Shown here piece after piece: positions 18,349-27,867 of a stretch of DNA of 41,688 nt; positions within the stretch are counted from its first letter, which is position 1; each line of letters starts with the position of its first letter. Location of the stretch: positions 1-41,688 of the forward strand of contig SUWG01000022.1 of NCBI GenBank assembly GCA_015061625.1, given 5' to 3'. The notes below the pieces were generated by a model. The model was not told the DNA's origin, made no database searches, and worked only from the letters and a program-made list of their open reading frames with translations. Position numbers and translations under genes: made by a program. The stretch comes from Lentisphaerota bacterium (GTDB lineage: Bacteria > Verrucomicrobiota > Lentisphaeria > Victivallales > Victivallaceae).

Positions 18349-18536
18349 CTGTCATGCAGTGTGAAGCTGCTCTGATCCGGCACGCTTACCACTAATAATA
18401 ATTAATATGTTTAAATATAGTAGTAGTAGGTATACAAAAAATTGTAAACAGTCGATCGTAACATATTGAATAATAATGATGAGGTAACTTAACAAAGTCG
18501 TAAATAAGTATGAAATGATTCTGTAAGCAAAGTGTA

Positions 18537-18562
18537 AACTTAAAATTGTATACAATTAAGTT
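18537..18562. promoter_or_regulatory. Near-perfect palindrome upstream of the HD gene
   Basis: A perfect 14-bp palindrome AATTGTATACAATT (18544-18557) is flanked by AACTT on the left and AAGTT on the right, giving a 26-bp dyad with two extra unpaired bases. Its size and position, 94 bp before the HD gene, fit an operator for a dimeric repressor; no cognate regulator is adjacent. Confidence 0.5.
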
Positions 18563-18655
18563 TCAGTTATTTTACAACTTATTTACATACTTATTAACGT
18601 TTGGATCCCGGTGGCAGGTAAGCCGTTAAAATAATTGAGATTTTGAGATAAAAAT

Positions 18656-19222
18656 ATGTATAACTATTTGGAAATAATTGATTTTTTCTATCCGGAAAAT
18701 GATCCGGCAAGGGAAATTTTACTGCTTCACAGCACCCAGGTGAGAAATAAAGCCTTGTGGATCGCCGGACATTTTCCCGGCAAGGTCGATATGGAATTGA
18801 TCGCCGCCGGAGCAATGGTGCATGATATCGGTATAAGATTCTGCAATGCTCCGGATATCGGCTGTTTCGGTGAGGATGATTATATTCTGCATGGTATTCT
18901 CGGTGCGGAAAGCATCCGGGCATTGGATATCGATAATAAAGAAGCACTGGCACGGATCTGTGAAAGGCATACCGGCAGCGGTATAAGTGCTTCAGAGATC
19001 CGTAAACAGCAACTTCCATTGCCGGAAAAGGATTTTTTCCCGGAAACTGCGGAAGAAAAAATCATCTGTCTGGCAGATAAATTCTTTTCCAAATCCGGAA
19101 ATATGATGGAAAAACCTCTGGAAAAGATCCGTAAGTCGATGTTGAAGTTTGGCGATGATTCCTTAAAGAGATTTGAAAATTTATATGAGGTGTATTGTGG
19201 CTTTTCCGAAAATAATCTTTGA
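18656..19222 (+). CDS. HD-domain phosphohydrolase
   Basis: A 188-residue protein with the full HD metal-binding set: H25, H56-D57 (in VHDIG), H79, H105 and D141 (LADK). It is a stand-alone HDIG-type hydrolase; relatives cleave nucleotide or other phosphoesters, but the substrate is unknown. No strong Shine-Dalgarno is seen. The following glycoside hydrolase gene starts inside its 3' end (26-bp overlap), so the two are probably one transcript with coupled translation. A 26-bp dyad lies 94 bp upstream. Confidence 0.82.
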   Translation: MYNYLEIIDFFYPENDPAREILLLHSTQVRNKALWIAGHFPGKVDMELIAAGAMVHDIGIRFCNAPDIGCFGEDDYILHGILGAESIRALDIDNKEALARICERHTGSGISASEIRKQQLPLPEKDFFPETAEEKIICLADKFFSKSGNMMEKPLEKIRKSMLKFGDDSLKRFENLYEVYCGFSENNL

Positions 19223-20645
19223 TTCGTTTCCGCAGTGGGTGGAACTCTATGAGTATTCATGTCAACTGGCTCTGGAAAATATCGACAGTAAAGAGTACCG
19301 TCCGGGGTGGCTGCCGCAGATGACCTGTATGCCGGGCTGGGGAAAAATCTGGCAGTGGGATTCATGTTTCATGGCGTTTTTTGCCAAATATTTCAATAAT
19401 ATGATCTCACCGATGAATAATCTGGATAATCTTTATTCACTTCAGAGGTCAGACGGCTATATAAGTATGGCTTATATGATCGAAAGCGGCGAACCGGCAT
19501 TCGGTGAAAGGATCAATCCGCCGCTTTATGCCTGGTGCGAATGGGAATATTACCGTTTCAGCGGCGATAAGAAAAGAGTGGAAAAAGTGTTGCCGATCCT
19601 GAAAAAATATTATAAGTGGATCGAAAACAACCGGCGCAGAAAGAATCAACTTTATTTCTTTGAAGACAGCGGATCAAGCGGTATGGATAATGCGCCGCGC
19701 AGTGCATTTCCGGCGGCAAATCTGGCCGGCAGTGATGTCTGCTGGATCGATCTTGCCTGTCAGCAGGTGCTTTCAGCCCGGTCTTTGGCGAAACTTTCAC
19801 AGGTTGTAAACAGTGATGATGATGTTGAATTTTTCAACTTTGAAGCGGAGAGGATTTCCGCTCTGATCAACTTGCATCACTATAAAAGCAGCACCGGATT
19901 TTATTACGATCTGTTTGATGCCACATTCAACGCTCTGGCAAATAAAACTGTTGCCGGATTCTGGCCCATGGTCAGCGAAGTTGCCGATCTGGATAAGGTT
20001 CACCACCTGATAAAACATCTGAATGATAAAAATGAATTCAATACTCCGCATCCGGTGCCGGTGCTGTCAAAGGATGATCCGAATTACACTCCGGATGGCG
20101 GATATTGGCTGGGCAGTGTCTGGGCTCCGACCAACTATATGGTGGTAAAAGGTTTGCAGAAATACGGATATCATGCTCTTGCGCGCGAGATCGCTGTGCG
20201 CCATGTGGATATGATGAGTAAAGTTTATCATGATCCGGCATATCCGTCGGTTTGGGAGTGTTATTCACCGGAATATATCAAACCGGCGACCAAAGATAAA
20301 AATCCGGCGGAAAACGGCTTGCTTGTGCGGGATCGTTTTGTCGGTTGGAGTGCGCTCGGCCCGGTGGCGATGTTCATCGAAAATATCATCGGTCTGGATT
20401 TCGATGCTCCGGCACGCCGGATTTTGTGGAGGATAAGTGAAAGAAATCATCACGGCATCGAGAATTTCAACTTTGCCGGAGAAAATATTTCACTTTACTG
20501 CAATGGCAATAAAGGCTTCAACCATACTGAAATCAAGGTGGTTTCCACCGGGAACTTTACTATTTCGGTCATTCCGGAGGGTCGTTCTGAAACTGAAACA
20601 ACAGATTTCAGTATAGTTCCCGGAGACAATTTTTTTCTGGTGTGA
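19197..20645 (+). CDS. GH63-like (alpha/alpha)6 glycoside hydrolase
   Basis: A protein of about 482 residues resembling the MGH1-like/GH63 catalytic domain: WQWDSCFMAFFAKY near residue 51, SGMDNAPR near 161-168 with the likely catalytic Asp D164, and GSVWAPTNYMVVKGL toward the C-terminal third. The family hydrolyses alpha-glucosidic or mannosylglycerate-type bonds. There is no signal peptide, so it is probably cytoplasmic. I prefer the GTG at 19197, with GAGG about 7 bases upstream, over the ATG at 19173; either start overlaps the HD gene. A terminator follows directly. Confidence 0.82.
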   Translation: MAFPKIIFDSFPQWVELYEYSCQLALENIDSKEYRPGWLPQMTCMPGWGKIWQWDSCFMAFFAKYFNNMISPMNNLDNLYSLQRSDGYISMAYMIESGEPAFGERINPPLYAWCEWEYYRFSGDKKRVEKVLPILKKYYKWIENNRRRKNQLYFFEDSGSSGMDNAPRSAFPAANLAGSDVCWIDLACQQVLSARSLAKLSQVVNSDDDVEFFNFEAERISALINLHHYKSSTGFYYDLFDATFNALANKTVAGFWPMVSEVADLDKVHHLIKHLNDKNEFNTPHPVPVLSKDDPNYTPDGGYWLGSVWAPTNYMVVKGLQKYGYHALAREIAVRHVDMMSKVYHDPAYPSVWECYSPEYIKPATKDKNPAENGLLVRDRFVGWSALGPVAMFIENIIGLDFDAPARRILWRISERNHHGIENFNFAGENISLYCNGNKGFNHTEIKVVSTGNFTISVIPEGRSETETTDFSIVPGDNFFLV

Positions 20646-20657
20646 AAACTTTGATAC

Positions 20658-20682
20658 TTCCCGGAAACCGGGAGATTTTTTG
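20658..20682 (+). terminator. Terminator after the GH63-like gene
   Basis: TCCCGG-aaa-CCGGGA with a TTTTTT run just after the stem. It lies between two convergent genes and ends the plus-strand transcript. Confidence 0.78.
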
Positions 20683-20688
20683 GAGAAT

Positions 20689-22101
20689 TCAATCACGAGC
20701 CGCCGCCGGAATGGAGAATGCGCTTAATGGCAATCCCGCTTCGTTGAATAATACTCCGGATAAAGCCTGATGCCACAGATAGCGCATTTGTACCGGTTCA
20801 TCAACGCCCGGAGCGGAAATGATAAGTTGCGTTCCGGAAATTTCCACCTGTGCTTTGACCCACTTGCCGTCACTGCCGGAAACTTCAAAGTGGTCGGGAG
20901 TTCCCTGCCATCTTTCCACATTTCTGAATGAAAGGATGAAGCGGCCGTTTTCGACTTTCCATGAGGTAAGTAACGGGGAATCGGCTTTCACTTCCTGGTG
21001 ACCGTAGGTGTAACGCAGAGCGAGCCGGGCCAGACGGTTGCCGACCACCCGTTTGTTGGCCGGGTGGATATTGCCCACATCACCGGCATCATTGATCACA
21101 GCCATACCGACATGATTGTTTTCATTAGCAACGGCAAAGGCGGTCTGGGTTTCCCACATCACCGGCAAACGATACGGTGAACCGCTGTAACCGCAGGGGG
21201 CCAGCTGGACAAAGTAAAATGGCATTTCCGGATCGTTGAAAACCTCTCTCCAACCATTGAGCAGGGCCTGCATTTTATCCTTGTAAAGCACTCCGTCATC
21301 CAGATTGGAGCAACCCTGATACCAGATCACGCCCCGGAATTTGAAGTTGACAAAAGGATAGATCATGCGGTTGAAAAGGGTCGCCGGCTGATGATTGCCC
21401 CGGGGACGGTATTCACCGGCAAGCATTTGACTGATTTGACTGAATTGCGGCATGGAAGCATATCCCTGCGGCGGGATCCACGGTTCGATAATGGTGCCGC
21501 CCCAGGCGGAAACGACCAGACCGATTGGCACATCCAGAGCCTTGAAAAGTTCCTGACCGAAATAAAACGCCACCGCGGAAAAGGTCATACCGTTTTGAGT
21601 ATCAAGTATCTGCCACGGTGAAGGCATCTCATCCTGCGGCACGCCGCCCCACGCCCGGCGGACGGTCATGATGCGGATCAGCGGATTGGCTCCGGAAACC
21701 ACATCTCTTTCGCCATTGGTTGCACGCCAACGGGCGTTGGTTGTCCACATCGGCATTTCCATATTGGATTGACCGCTGCAGAGCCAAACTTCACCGACCA
21801 GACAATTATTGATCGTAATGGTATTCTCTTTGCCGGAAACGGTCAGAGTGCGATTCACTTTACAGGCACTCATAGGCGCAAGGTAAAGCATCCACTTGCC
21901 GTCACTTCCGGCAGTGGCGGTAACGGTTTGTCCGGCGAAAGTCACCGTGACCGTTTCCCCCGGAGCGGCACTGCCCCAGACCGGCACTTGAGCATCACGC
22001 TGAAGAACCATATTGTCCTTGAATACCGGAGCAATGGCGACTTGAGCAGACAACGGCAGAAGCAAAAAAGCGGAAACAAGAAAAAAGAACTTTTTAACCA
22101 T
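20689..22101 (-). CDS. Exported sialate O-acetylesterase-like SGNH esterase
   Basis: A 470-residue secreted esterase: signal peptide MVKKFFFLVSAFLLLPLSAQ, an N-terminal beta domain (VFKDNMVLQRDAQVPVWG), block I with the serine nucleophile in CSGQSNMEMP, WYQGCSNLDDG, and a C-terminal GNIHPANKRVVGNRLA block with the catalytic His. The family removes O-acetyl groups from sialic acids or xylans. The start at 22101 has a GGAGAGG site. Its last codons (AAARD, stop) match the 3' end motif of repeat R1 over 15 bp (20694-20708). It neighbours a GH20-like gene, a sensible pair for host glycans. Confidence 0.88.
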   Translation of the reverse strand: MVKKFFFLVSAFLLLPLSAQVAIAPVFKDNMVLQRDAQVPVWGSAAPGETVTVTFAGQTVTATAGSDGKWMLYLAPMSACKVNRTLTVSGKENTITINNCLVGEVWLCSGQSNMEMPMWTTNARWRATNGERDVVSGANPLIRIMTVRRAWGGVPQDEMPSPWQILDTQNGMTFSAVAFYFGQELFKALDVPIGLVVSAWGGTIIEPWIPPQGYASMPQFSQISQMLAGEYRPRGNHQPATLFNRMIYPFVNFKFRGVIWYQGCSNLDDGVLYKDKMQALLNGWREVFNDPEMPFYFVQLAPCGYSGSPYRLPVMWETQTAFAVANENNHVGMAVINDAGDVGNIHPANKRVVGNRLARLALRYTYGHQEVKADSPLLTSWKVENGRFILSFRNVERWQGTPDHFEVSGSDGKWVKAQVEISGTQLIISAPGVDEPVQMRYLWHQALSGVLFNEAGLPLSAFSIPAAARD

Positions 22102-22212
22102 GATGACCTCTCCGGTAAAATATGTTGAACATATTTGAAAATACATCATCATTTCCGGATTGTCAAACAAATTATGAAAAAAAGTCTGAATTTTCCGTTT
22201 GTCCGCTGCCGG

Positions 22213-23745
22213 TCAGTTAAAATATTCCAGCAGAGTATTAAAAAGTATGTTGACCATCCGGCGGGCGTGTTCCGGGGTCTGCCTCAAAGCGTATTCCGGA
22301 TAGTAGTGTTCCTTAAGATCGAGCAATTCCGCTTTGACCTCATTCCGGTCGATATCGTGGGGGATATTCAGAAATTCAGATGCCGCCATAATGCCGAATT
22401 TTGCCCGGTTGAGCAACGCTTCAGCGGCGAGCAGATAGAGTGAAAAAAGTTCTTCACCCCGGCAGATGCGCTTTTGCAGATTTTTCAATATTTCCACCGC
22501 AGCGGCAAATTGCGGCAGGGCCTTGACGGTGGTTTCCAACCCGGATCCCAATATTTCCGCCTGATGGAACTCCTGCAATCTCTGCCGGATTATTCCCGGA
22601 GCCGGTTCCTTTATTGCCTTGCCGCAGCCGGTGCTTTCCGCTCCGGAAAACAGCACTCTCGGCGAAAGCATATCCAGTGCCGCAAAGAATTCTTTTCCCT
22701 CAATGCCGAAGTGTTTCTGCGTGTAATCATCCATTACTTGAGCGTAATTGCCGCTTGCCGTCACCATTTCGATCGCCGGTTGCAGTTCATAAAAAAAGCA
22801 ATGTACCGTCCACGAAGTGTGCAAATAACCGGAGTTTTCCCCGCCTTTGACCATCATCGTGCAACTGTTGGCAATATGGTTGGCGGCATTGCCCAGCAGA
22901 AAATTATCCGGAAAACAGCTTGATGCTCCGGCACAAATAACGGCAAATCCCTTATCCCGCAGAAAATCTGTGGTGTAATGGATATTGAGTTTGCCGTTGT
23001 CATACAGATATTTACCGAAATTATGCCGCATTTTTTCCGTAATGCCGGCCTCATCGGTAAGAAAACCGCCTTTTTCATCCCAGAGCCACAACTTTTTCCG
23101 GTCGCTTCTCAATTCGTAACGCCAGTCGGCCATCACGATCTTTTTATCCAGCACCTCTGCCATTTCCGGATGGATGAGCAGCATATCCGCCCAGATGACC
23201 GGGGTTTTGCCGCCGTTAAGCACGATTTGACTTAAATAATTGATATGTTCCGCCATCAGACGGCCCTTGCCGCCGGAAGCGATCCGTCGCTGACACGCCG
23301 GACACTTCTCCGCCAGACGCCACACCTCATCGCAACCTAAATGAAATAATCTGCTTTCCGCAAAAAGTGCCATATATTCGGAAATCCACTTTTCCAGAAA
23401 TTCCAGCACCCGGTCATTGCTCGGACAATAAGGCGACCACTCACCCGGAGCATCTGCCAGATGAGCATATTCCGGGTGGCTCAAGACATATTCACAATGG
23501 CCCAGACATTGCAGCAGAGGAATGTTTTCAAAGCCCAGTTCTGCGGCGAAATCCAGCAGTTGCCGCAACTCATCTTTGGTGATCGAATCGTGCTGACTGC
23601 ACTCCGGCGCACTTTTCCAGATAACGAAATCTTCCAACTCCCAGAGCAAAGTATCGTAGCCGTATGACCGGAGTTTCCGGATGAATTCTTTCAGGTAATC
23701 CATCCGGAAAAAGGCGGTGTTGAAGTCAAAGTGAAATGCTTTCAT
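22213..23745 (-). CDS. GH20-like beta-N-acetylhexosaminidase
   Basis: A 510-residue protein with the GH20 barrel pattern: an early FHFDFNTAFFRMDYLKEFI strand-helix, LQCLGHCEYVLSHPEY, and the paired catalytic residues D139-E140 in FHLGCDEVW (family motif HxGxDE). WADMLLIHPEM and a C-terminal helical region follow. GH20 enzymes use substrate-assisted catalysis to remove terminal GlcNAc or GalNAc. No signal peptide is visible and the usual N-terminal domain is absent, so it probably acts inside the cell on imported oligosaccharides. It lies directly after a prepilin-like gene (3 bp gap). Confidence 0.83.
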   Translation of the reverse strand: MKAFHFDFNTAFFRMDYLKEFIRKLRSYGYDTLLWELEDFVIWKSAPECSQHDSITKDELRQLLDFAAELGFENIPLLQCLGHCEYVLSHPEYAHLADAPGEWSPYCPSNDRVLEFLEKWISEYMALFAESRLFHLGCDEVWRLAEKCPACQRRIASGGKGRLMAEHINYLSQIVLNGGKTPVIWADMLLIHPEMAEVLDKKIVMADWRYELRSDRKKLWLWDEKGGFLTDEAGITEKMRHNFGKYLYDNGKLNIHYTTDFLRDKGFAVICAGASSCFPDNFLLGNAANHIANSCTMMVKGGENSGYLHTSWTVHCFFYELQPAIEMVTASGNYAQVMDDYTQKHFGIEGKEFFAALDMLSPRVLFSGAESTGCGKAIKEPAPGIIRQRLQEFHQAEILGSGLETTVKALPQFAAAVEILKNLQKRICRGEELFSLYLLAAEALLNRAKFGIMAASEFLNIPHDIDRNEVKAELLDLKEHYYPEYALRQTPEHARRMVNILFNTLLEYFN

Positions 23746-23748
23746 AGA

Positions 23749-24468
23749 TCAGTCGTTAAGATCAAATTTGTGTTTCTTATCCCGGATAGCATCAACGTGA
23801 CCATCGAAAAATGAGGCATTGATCACCTGATTATGCGCCGGATAATTGCCCGCTTGCAAGTTGCCGGAAGTTATCCTGCCTCTGACATTGGCTGCCATGG
23901 TGCTTGCTCCGCCCCATGAATCACCGATCATCGGAGCAGAAGAAATTCTGCCGATCCTGCCCCGTTTGGTCCAGGAATCGACTGTTGCGGCATATTTGTC
24001 ATTCATTCCGTAAGATGAATAGATCAAATAGGTGTGGTTCAACAGATACGGCTGGGGATCTGACGGACAGATCAGGATCGCCGCCGGACCGTCGGCATTC
24101 TGTTGAGCCGTTGCCGTATCTCCGGAATTGCTCTTGACTTCCACCCAACCGGAAAAATATCCGGCTTTCGCCAGCACATCGCACCAGAATCCGGAATAAA
24201 TACCGACAATATCCTTTACTCCGGTCACTCCCGTCCATGCCGCCGGCAGATAATCGTCATGGGCATCAGCATAGAAATTCATCGCCGTTGCCTGCTGTTT
24301 GAGATTGTTGACACACGCCGCCGACCGGCCGCGCTCACGGGCGGAGTTGAGGGCCGGAAGCAGTATCGCCGCTAATATGGCGATAATCGCAATGACCACG
24401 AGAAGTTCAATAAGAGTAAAGCATGAGTGCTTTACTCTCCGTACGGAGAAATGAGATTTTTCAGACAT
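23749..24468 (-). CDS. Prepilin-like protein with H-X9-DG motif
   Basis: A 239-residue protein with a short positive leader, then the type IV pilin-like segment [25 protein letters not shown], and a C-terminal H-X9-DG motif ([18 protein letters not shown]). This architecture belongs to the pseudopilin-like family that is greatly expanded in Planctomycetota, Verrucomicrobiota and Lentisphaerota. The role is unclear; surface or carbohydrate-associated scaffolding is proposed. It precedes the GH20-like gene by 3 bp, so they are co-expressed. A homologous copy lies just upstream (24489-25178), consistent with tandem duplication. Confidence 0.88.
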   Translation of the reverse strand: MSEKSHFSVRRVKHSCFTLIELLVVIAIIAILAAILLPALNSARERGRSAACVNNLKQQATAMNFYADAHDDYLPAAWTGVTGVKDIVGIYSGFWCDVLAKAGYFSGWVEVKSNSGDTATAQQNADGPAAILICPSDPQPYLLNHTYLIYSSYGMNDKYAATVDSWTKRGRIGRISSAPMIGDSWGGASTMAANVRGRITSGNLQAGNYPAHNQVINASFFDGHVDAIRDKKHKFDLND

Positions 24469-24488
24469 GATGATTTCCCTTTCTGTTG

Positions 24489-25178
24489 TCAGTTGTTCGC
24501 AGTTATGGTAAATGAGATCCGCTTATTGCGTAAAGCCTCAACATGGCCGTCAAAAAAGAGCGTGTTGTTGAAACCGTGTGCCGGATATTTGCCGCTTTGC
24601 AGATATCCCGATGATACTCTGGCCCGCATATGCACCGGGATCGCTCCGGCTTCACCGCCCCATGAATCCATTATCATCGGTACTCTATTTGCATTGGCTA
24701 TATTCGTGACCCGGTAAAACGCCTGCGGATTTTCGCCGTATTTCTGATTGAAGCCGTAAGAGGTGTAAACGCTGTAAGTGTGACTGACCATCACCGGATC
24801 GGCATCCGCCGGACAAATCAAACTTTTCATCGCATTTTGAGCATTGCGTCTGGCTTTTTCTTCCGATCTTTTGGCCTCTTTCCAGTTGGTAAAGTAGCCG
24901 TCACGGGCCAGAAAATCAAACCAGAACCCGGTCTTGCGGCCGCAAAGTTCTCTGGTTTCCCGGCTCGCACCACTCCATGCCGGAGGCAGAAAACCGTCAT
25001 TGACCTCGGCATACATATCCAGTTTGACCGCCAGATCTTTGAGGTTGTTCTCACACGCAATGTGCCGGGCAGAATCATTCTGACCCGCCAGCACCGGAAA
25101 GAGGATCGCCGCATTGATCAACACTACCGCCACGATCAACAGCAACTCGGTCAACGTGAATTTTTTTCTTTTTTGCAT
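24489..25178 (-). CDS. Prepilin-like protein, divergent paralogue
   Basis: A 229-residue paralogue of the neighbouring prepilin-like protein: leader [26 protein letters not shown] and the C-terminal motif [17 protein letters not shown]. Two deviations stand out. FTLTELL replaces the usual FTLIELL, and the His-to-Asp-Gly spacing is 8 rather than 9 residues. The bodies align through SGxxxE, CxNNLK and a LICPADADP block. It is the first of a likely operon with 23749-24468 and the GH20-like gene. Confidence 0.85.
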   Translation of the reverse strand: MQKRKKFTLTELLLIVAVVLINAAILFPVLAGQNDSARHIACENNLKDLAVKLDMYAEVNDGFLPPAWSGASRETRELCGRKTGFWFDFLARDGYFTNWKEAKRSEEKARRNAQNAMKSLICPADADPVMVSHTYSVYTSYGFNQKYGENPQAFYRVTNIANANRVPMIMDSWGGEAGAIPVHMRARVSSGYLQSGKYPAHGFNNTLFFDGHVEALRNKRISFTITANN

Positions 25179-25236
25179 AACTTTTCTCCTTTTTATTGTT
25201 GGGTGTCTATCCGAATAATATCTTTACTTTATCAGA

Positions 25237-25293
25237 TACGCCTTCAGTTTTCAGCACCGCCACAGGTACGCTTTCAGTTTTCAGCACCGCCAC
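25237..25293. repeat. Two 27-bp direct repeats with a 30-bp period
   Basis: Units at 25237-25263 and 25267-25293 differ at one base and share TTCAGTTTTCAGCACCGCCAC. The CAGCACCGCCAC part occurs a third time at 25344-25355, inside the last codons of the DUF4838 gene. Confidence 0.8.
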
Positions 25294-25343
25294 CCGCAGC
25301 GGTGGCAGATTTTTTATTTAATTTTTTATTTAATTTTTTCCAT
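25282..25343 (+). repeat. R2 tail fragment at a gene end
   Basis: Hairpin CACCGC...GCGGTG followed by GGTGGCAGATTTTTTATTTAA and a second TTTATTTAATTTTTT, the AT-rich tail of R2. The tail contains the minus-strand stop codon of the DUF4838 gene (25326-25328). Confidence 0.75.
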
Positions 25344-27575
25344 CAGCACCGCCACCACCCGGTCGATGTATATGGCACTTTCCGCTGTATCCCCCTCCCG
25401 GAAAGCCGCCCCCGCAAATTTGATCGAAACCCAGAATTCCAACGGTCTGCTTTCCGGAAAATTGGATAAGTGCAACTTCACCCCCCATGACCGCGAAAGA
25501 AAAATATCTGCCGCTTTCGGCAAGGTGAATACCCCAAGTCTGTACCAGTGATAACCATTTTCCTGCGGGAAATTTTCCACTTTCACATTGACCGTCGTTT
25601 TCGCCACCCGGTCACGGAATCCCATCACAAAAGGCGGTTCATACATCCCCGGATTGGCACTGACCGTGATTTTGACCGCAAAACCGGCTTCGCTTTCCGG
25701 ATCACTGACCAGCGTTATCGCCGCTAAATCATGGTTCTGAAACATCGCCGCCGTAAAGTCGTAAAAGGTCATTCCGGCAAATTTCGATGCCGCTCTGACC
25801 GTACCGGCCAGCACCATTTCATACTGACTTATCTCATGTTGTGCCGCGGCAATATATTCCGCTTTGCGGTCGTAACGCTCCAAATGCGGCAGCCACGATT
25901 CCTTGAGCCGGGCGAGGGCCTGCAACGCCAATTCCCGGTCAAAATAAGTGCTTCTATCCCCGGTATTGGAACTGAAAACCGGCGGCAATGCCCGGAATAC
26001 ACACACCCGGTCGATCCCCTTTCTCGCCCGGCGCACCCTGGATAACAGCAATGCATCACCCGCCACTGCACTTTCCGCCCGGTCAAAACAACTCTGGATA
26101 TTCCGCAACTGTGCCACCGTGGCATACTGCAACTCCTGCGGCGGCGACATGAAGCGGATATATGCTCCACTGGCCGCCCTTGCCGCATCCAATGCCCGTC
26201 TGGCCGCCAGTATTTCCGGTGCCGCCGCCCCGTAATACGCCCGCATGAAACGCTCCATCAATGCCGCCGCATCTGCGTAGGGATCTTCCATAAGTTTAGT
26301 TTCCAGATAGAACTTCAATTCATACATATCCGCTTCCGGTTCAAATGGATGCTCCCACATTATCCCCCGCACCATATTGTCGGCATAGAAACGGTAACGC
26401 TCACCGTAATACAACTCACTGGCAAAAGGCATACCCGTACCGCCTTTGATATAGGTTACTGCATAATCCCAGATAAAGAGGTTCTTGCAAACTTTCGACC
26501 AGTTGATCAACTGTTCCCGGAATCCCCGGTTCTCCTCTGCCATGATGGATGCCGCCTGATTCATCCGGGGACAGAGCCGGATGATGATGTTATCTTCCGC
26601 AACGATATCTTTCGGTGCTTCAATGGTGAAGTTATACGCCAGCGTGGTGATCCGGATATCCGGATGGGAAACTTTCAACTTCCTTGCCACCGCATTGAGC
26701 AAATGCAGTAACGCCCCGGAATATCCATGCCGCTCCGCCAATGCCGTACACGCTTCACAACGGCAAAAATTCCAGTTGTCATTGATGGAAATATCATACA
26801 ACAGCGGCCGGGGTATCCGCCGACCGGCGGCGGAACGGTCGCCCTGGGCAATATAATTTACCAACTGATTGTAAATAACTTCCGGCAGATCAGGATTGGA
26901 AAAACACAACTGGCTCTCCCGCCCCGCCCGCCGGGAATTATTGACCAGAGCAAAATACTCCGGGTGATCGGCAAAATATTTCTCTTCCGGTACATAACTC
27001 CACATCGTATGGACAAATCTCGGCGGCCCGAAGGCGTATGAACCGCCATATTCACCCCGGATCTCGCCGGTGTTGTCGTTATTCAAAATCCGCAGTGCGG
27101 CAAATCTGCCGTTATCCGGCTTGCGGGTGTTGCCCCGGTAGATGTGGCGGTAGATGAAATACGGTTGACCGGTTGCCGATAACGCCGGTAACTCCAGCAC
27201 CTCGTGTGACGGCACATATTCTTCATAAGGTGTGAAGAAAAATACACCGCAGAAATCTTCCAGCAAATGCGACACCGCATACACCGTGCCACGCTCATTA
27301 TTGCCGGATAAAGTTACCACCCGCCCCTGACTGCTGATTGACCATGCATCAGGTTTGTCCGCCAATTCCGGGGAAATCATGATCCGGAATATCACCGGCG
27401 TAACCCCGTTGACCTTCACTTCATAAGTGCCGTTGGTGATTTTGCCCAGATATTCCCGGAGCAAAGCCGCCGCACTCTTTTCTCCCGGCGTATCGCCGCT
27501 CACTACGACACACGGCGCACTGTGCAACGTCAGCACGGCAAAAGCCCCAAGCAGTAACAACCATAATTTTTTCAT
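25326..27575 (-). CDS. Exported DUF4838 protein (alpha-glucuronidase-like hydrolase)
   Basis: A 749-residue protein with signal peptide MKKLWLLLLGAFAVLTLHSA, an N-terminal GH67/GH20-type alpha/beta domain (EKSAAALLREYLGKI, then SGNNERGTVYAVSHLLEDFCGV), a DUF4838 barrel region (about 215-470; EKYFADHPEYFALV and NDNWNFCRCEACTALAERHG) and a C-terminal helical and beta part. Family members lie in polysaccharide loci, but activity is mostly unproven. The C-terminal codons MEKIK and the stop lie in the T-rich tail of an R2 fragment, the same situation as the next gene upstream (27861-30746), so the tail may be repeat-derived. Confidence 0.85.
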   Translation of the reverse strand: MKKLWLLLLGAFAVLTLHSAPCVVVSGDTPGEKSAAALLREYLGKITNGTYEVKVNGVTPVIFRIMISPELADKPDAWSISSQGRVVTLSGNNERGTVYAVSHLLEDFCGVFFFTPYEEYVPSHEVLELPALSATGQPYFIYRHIYRGNTRKPDNGRFAALRILNNDNTGEIRGEYGGSYAFGPPRFVHTMWSYVPEEKYFADHPEYFALVNNSRRAGRESQLCFSNPDLPEVIYNQLVNYIAQGDRSAAGRRIPRPLLYDISINDNWNFCRCEACTALAERHGYSGALLHLLNAVARKLKVSHPDIRITTLAYNFTIEAPKDIVAEDNIIIRLCPRMNQAASIMAEENRGFREQLINWSKVCKNLFIWDYAVTYIKGGTGMPFASELYYGERYRFYADNMVRGIMWEHPFEPEADMYELKFYLETKLMEDPYADAAALMERFMRAYYGAAAPEILAARRALDAARAASGAYIRFMSPPQELQYATVAQLRNIQSCFDRAESAVAGDALLLSRVRRARKGIDRVCVFRALPPVFSSNTGDRSTYFDRELALQALARLKESWLPHLERYDRKAEYIAAAQHEISQYEMVLAGTVRAASKFAGMTFYDFTAAMFQNHDLAAITLVSDPESEAGFAVKITVSANPGMYEPPFVMGFRDRVAKTTVNVKVENFPQENGYHWYRLGVFTLPKAADIFLSRSWGVKLHLSNFPESRPLEFWVSIKFAGAAFREGDTAESAIYIDRVVAVLMEKIK

Positions 27576-27627
27576 CTTTCATTCCCCATATTGACCAAGA
27601 AGTTTTTTTCTTCACTCAATCACTGCC

Positions 27628-27867
27628 TTTACTGCCTTCCGCTCAAGTGTCATGCTGTCGCATGACTTCGCTCACGGCAGGCGGTATCGGCGTTTTTACG
27701 CCGACTTCTGCGCTGTCGCTTATTTTCGCCGCCCGCTCGGCGGGTTGCGAAATGGGGCGACTCCGTTGTCGTCGCCAAATGCCGCCCAAGTCCTCCCAAG
27801 CCTCGGCGACAAGCGTTCCGCCGCTTGACCACGTCCGGGTAAGCACCCGGTGGCAGATTTTTATTTA
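27628..27867 (+). repeat. R2 structured repeat
   Basis: Full-length copy with TCATGC-tgtc-GCATGA (27650-27665) where the 10-kb copies have TTGTGC/GCACAA, and TCGGCGT-tttt-ACGCCGA (27687-27704). The last 100 bp or so are nearly identical to 10425-10517. It fills the gap between the GH106-like and DUF4838 genes and overlaps the stop codon of the former. Confidence 0.9.

Noticed and set aside
18300..18420. 6S or SRP small RNA
   Set aside because: A promoter-like sequence is followed by a short GCAG/CTGC hairpin, but none of the conserved elements of known small RNAs could be matched.
18352..18555. 67-residue hydrophobic minus-strand frame upstream of the HD gene
   Set aside because: It is explained by AT-rich composition and overlaps the promoter-like region and dyad; no start signal is seen.
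27820..27867. R2 tail as the working terminator of a neighbouring gene
   Set aside because: The hairpin plus T-run is oriented for plus-strand transcripts, whereas the adjacent genes (GH106-like and DUF4838) are both on the minus strand.
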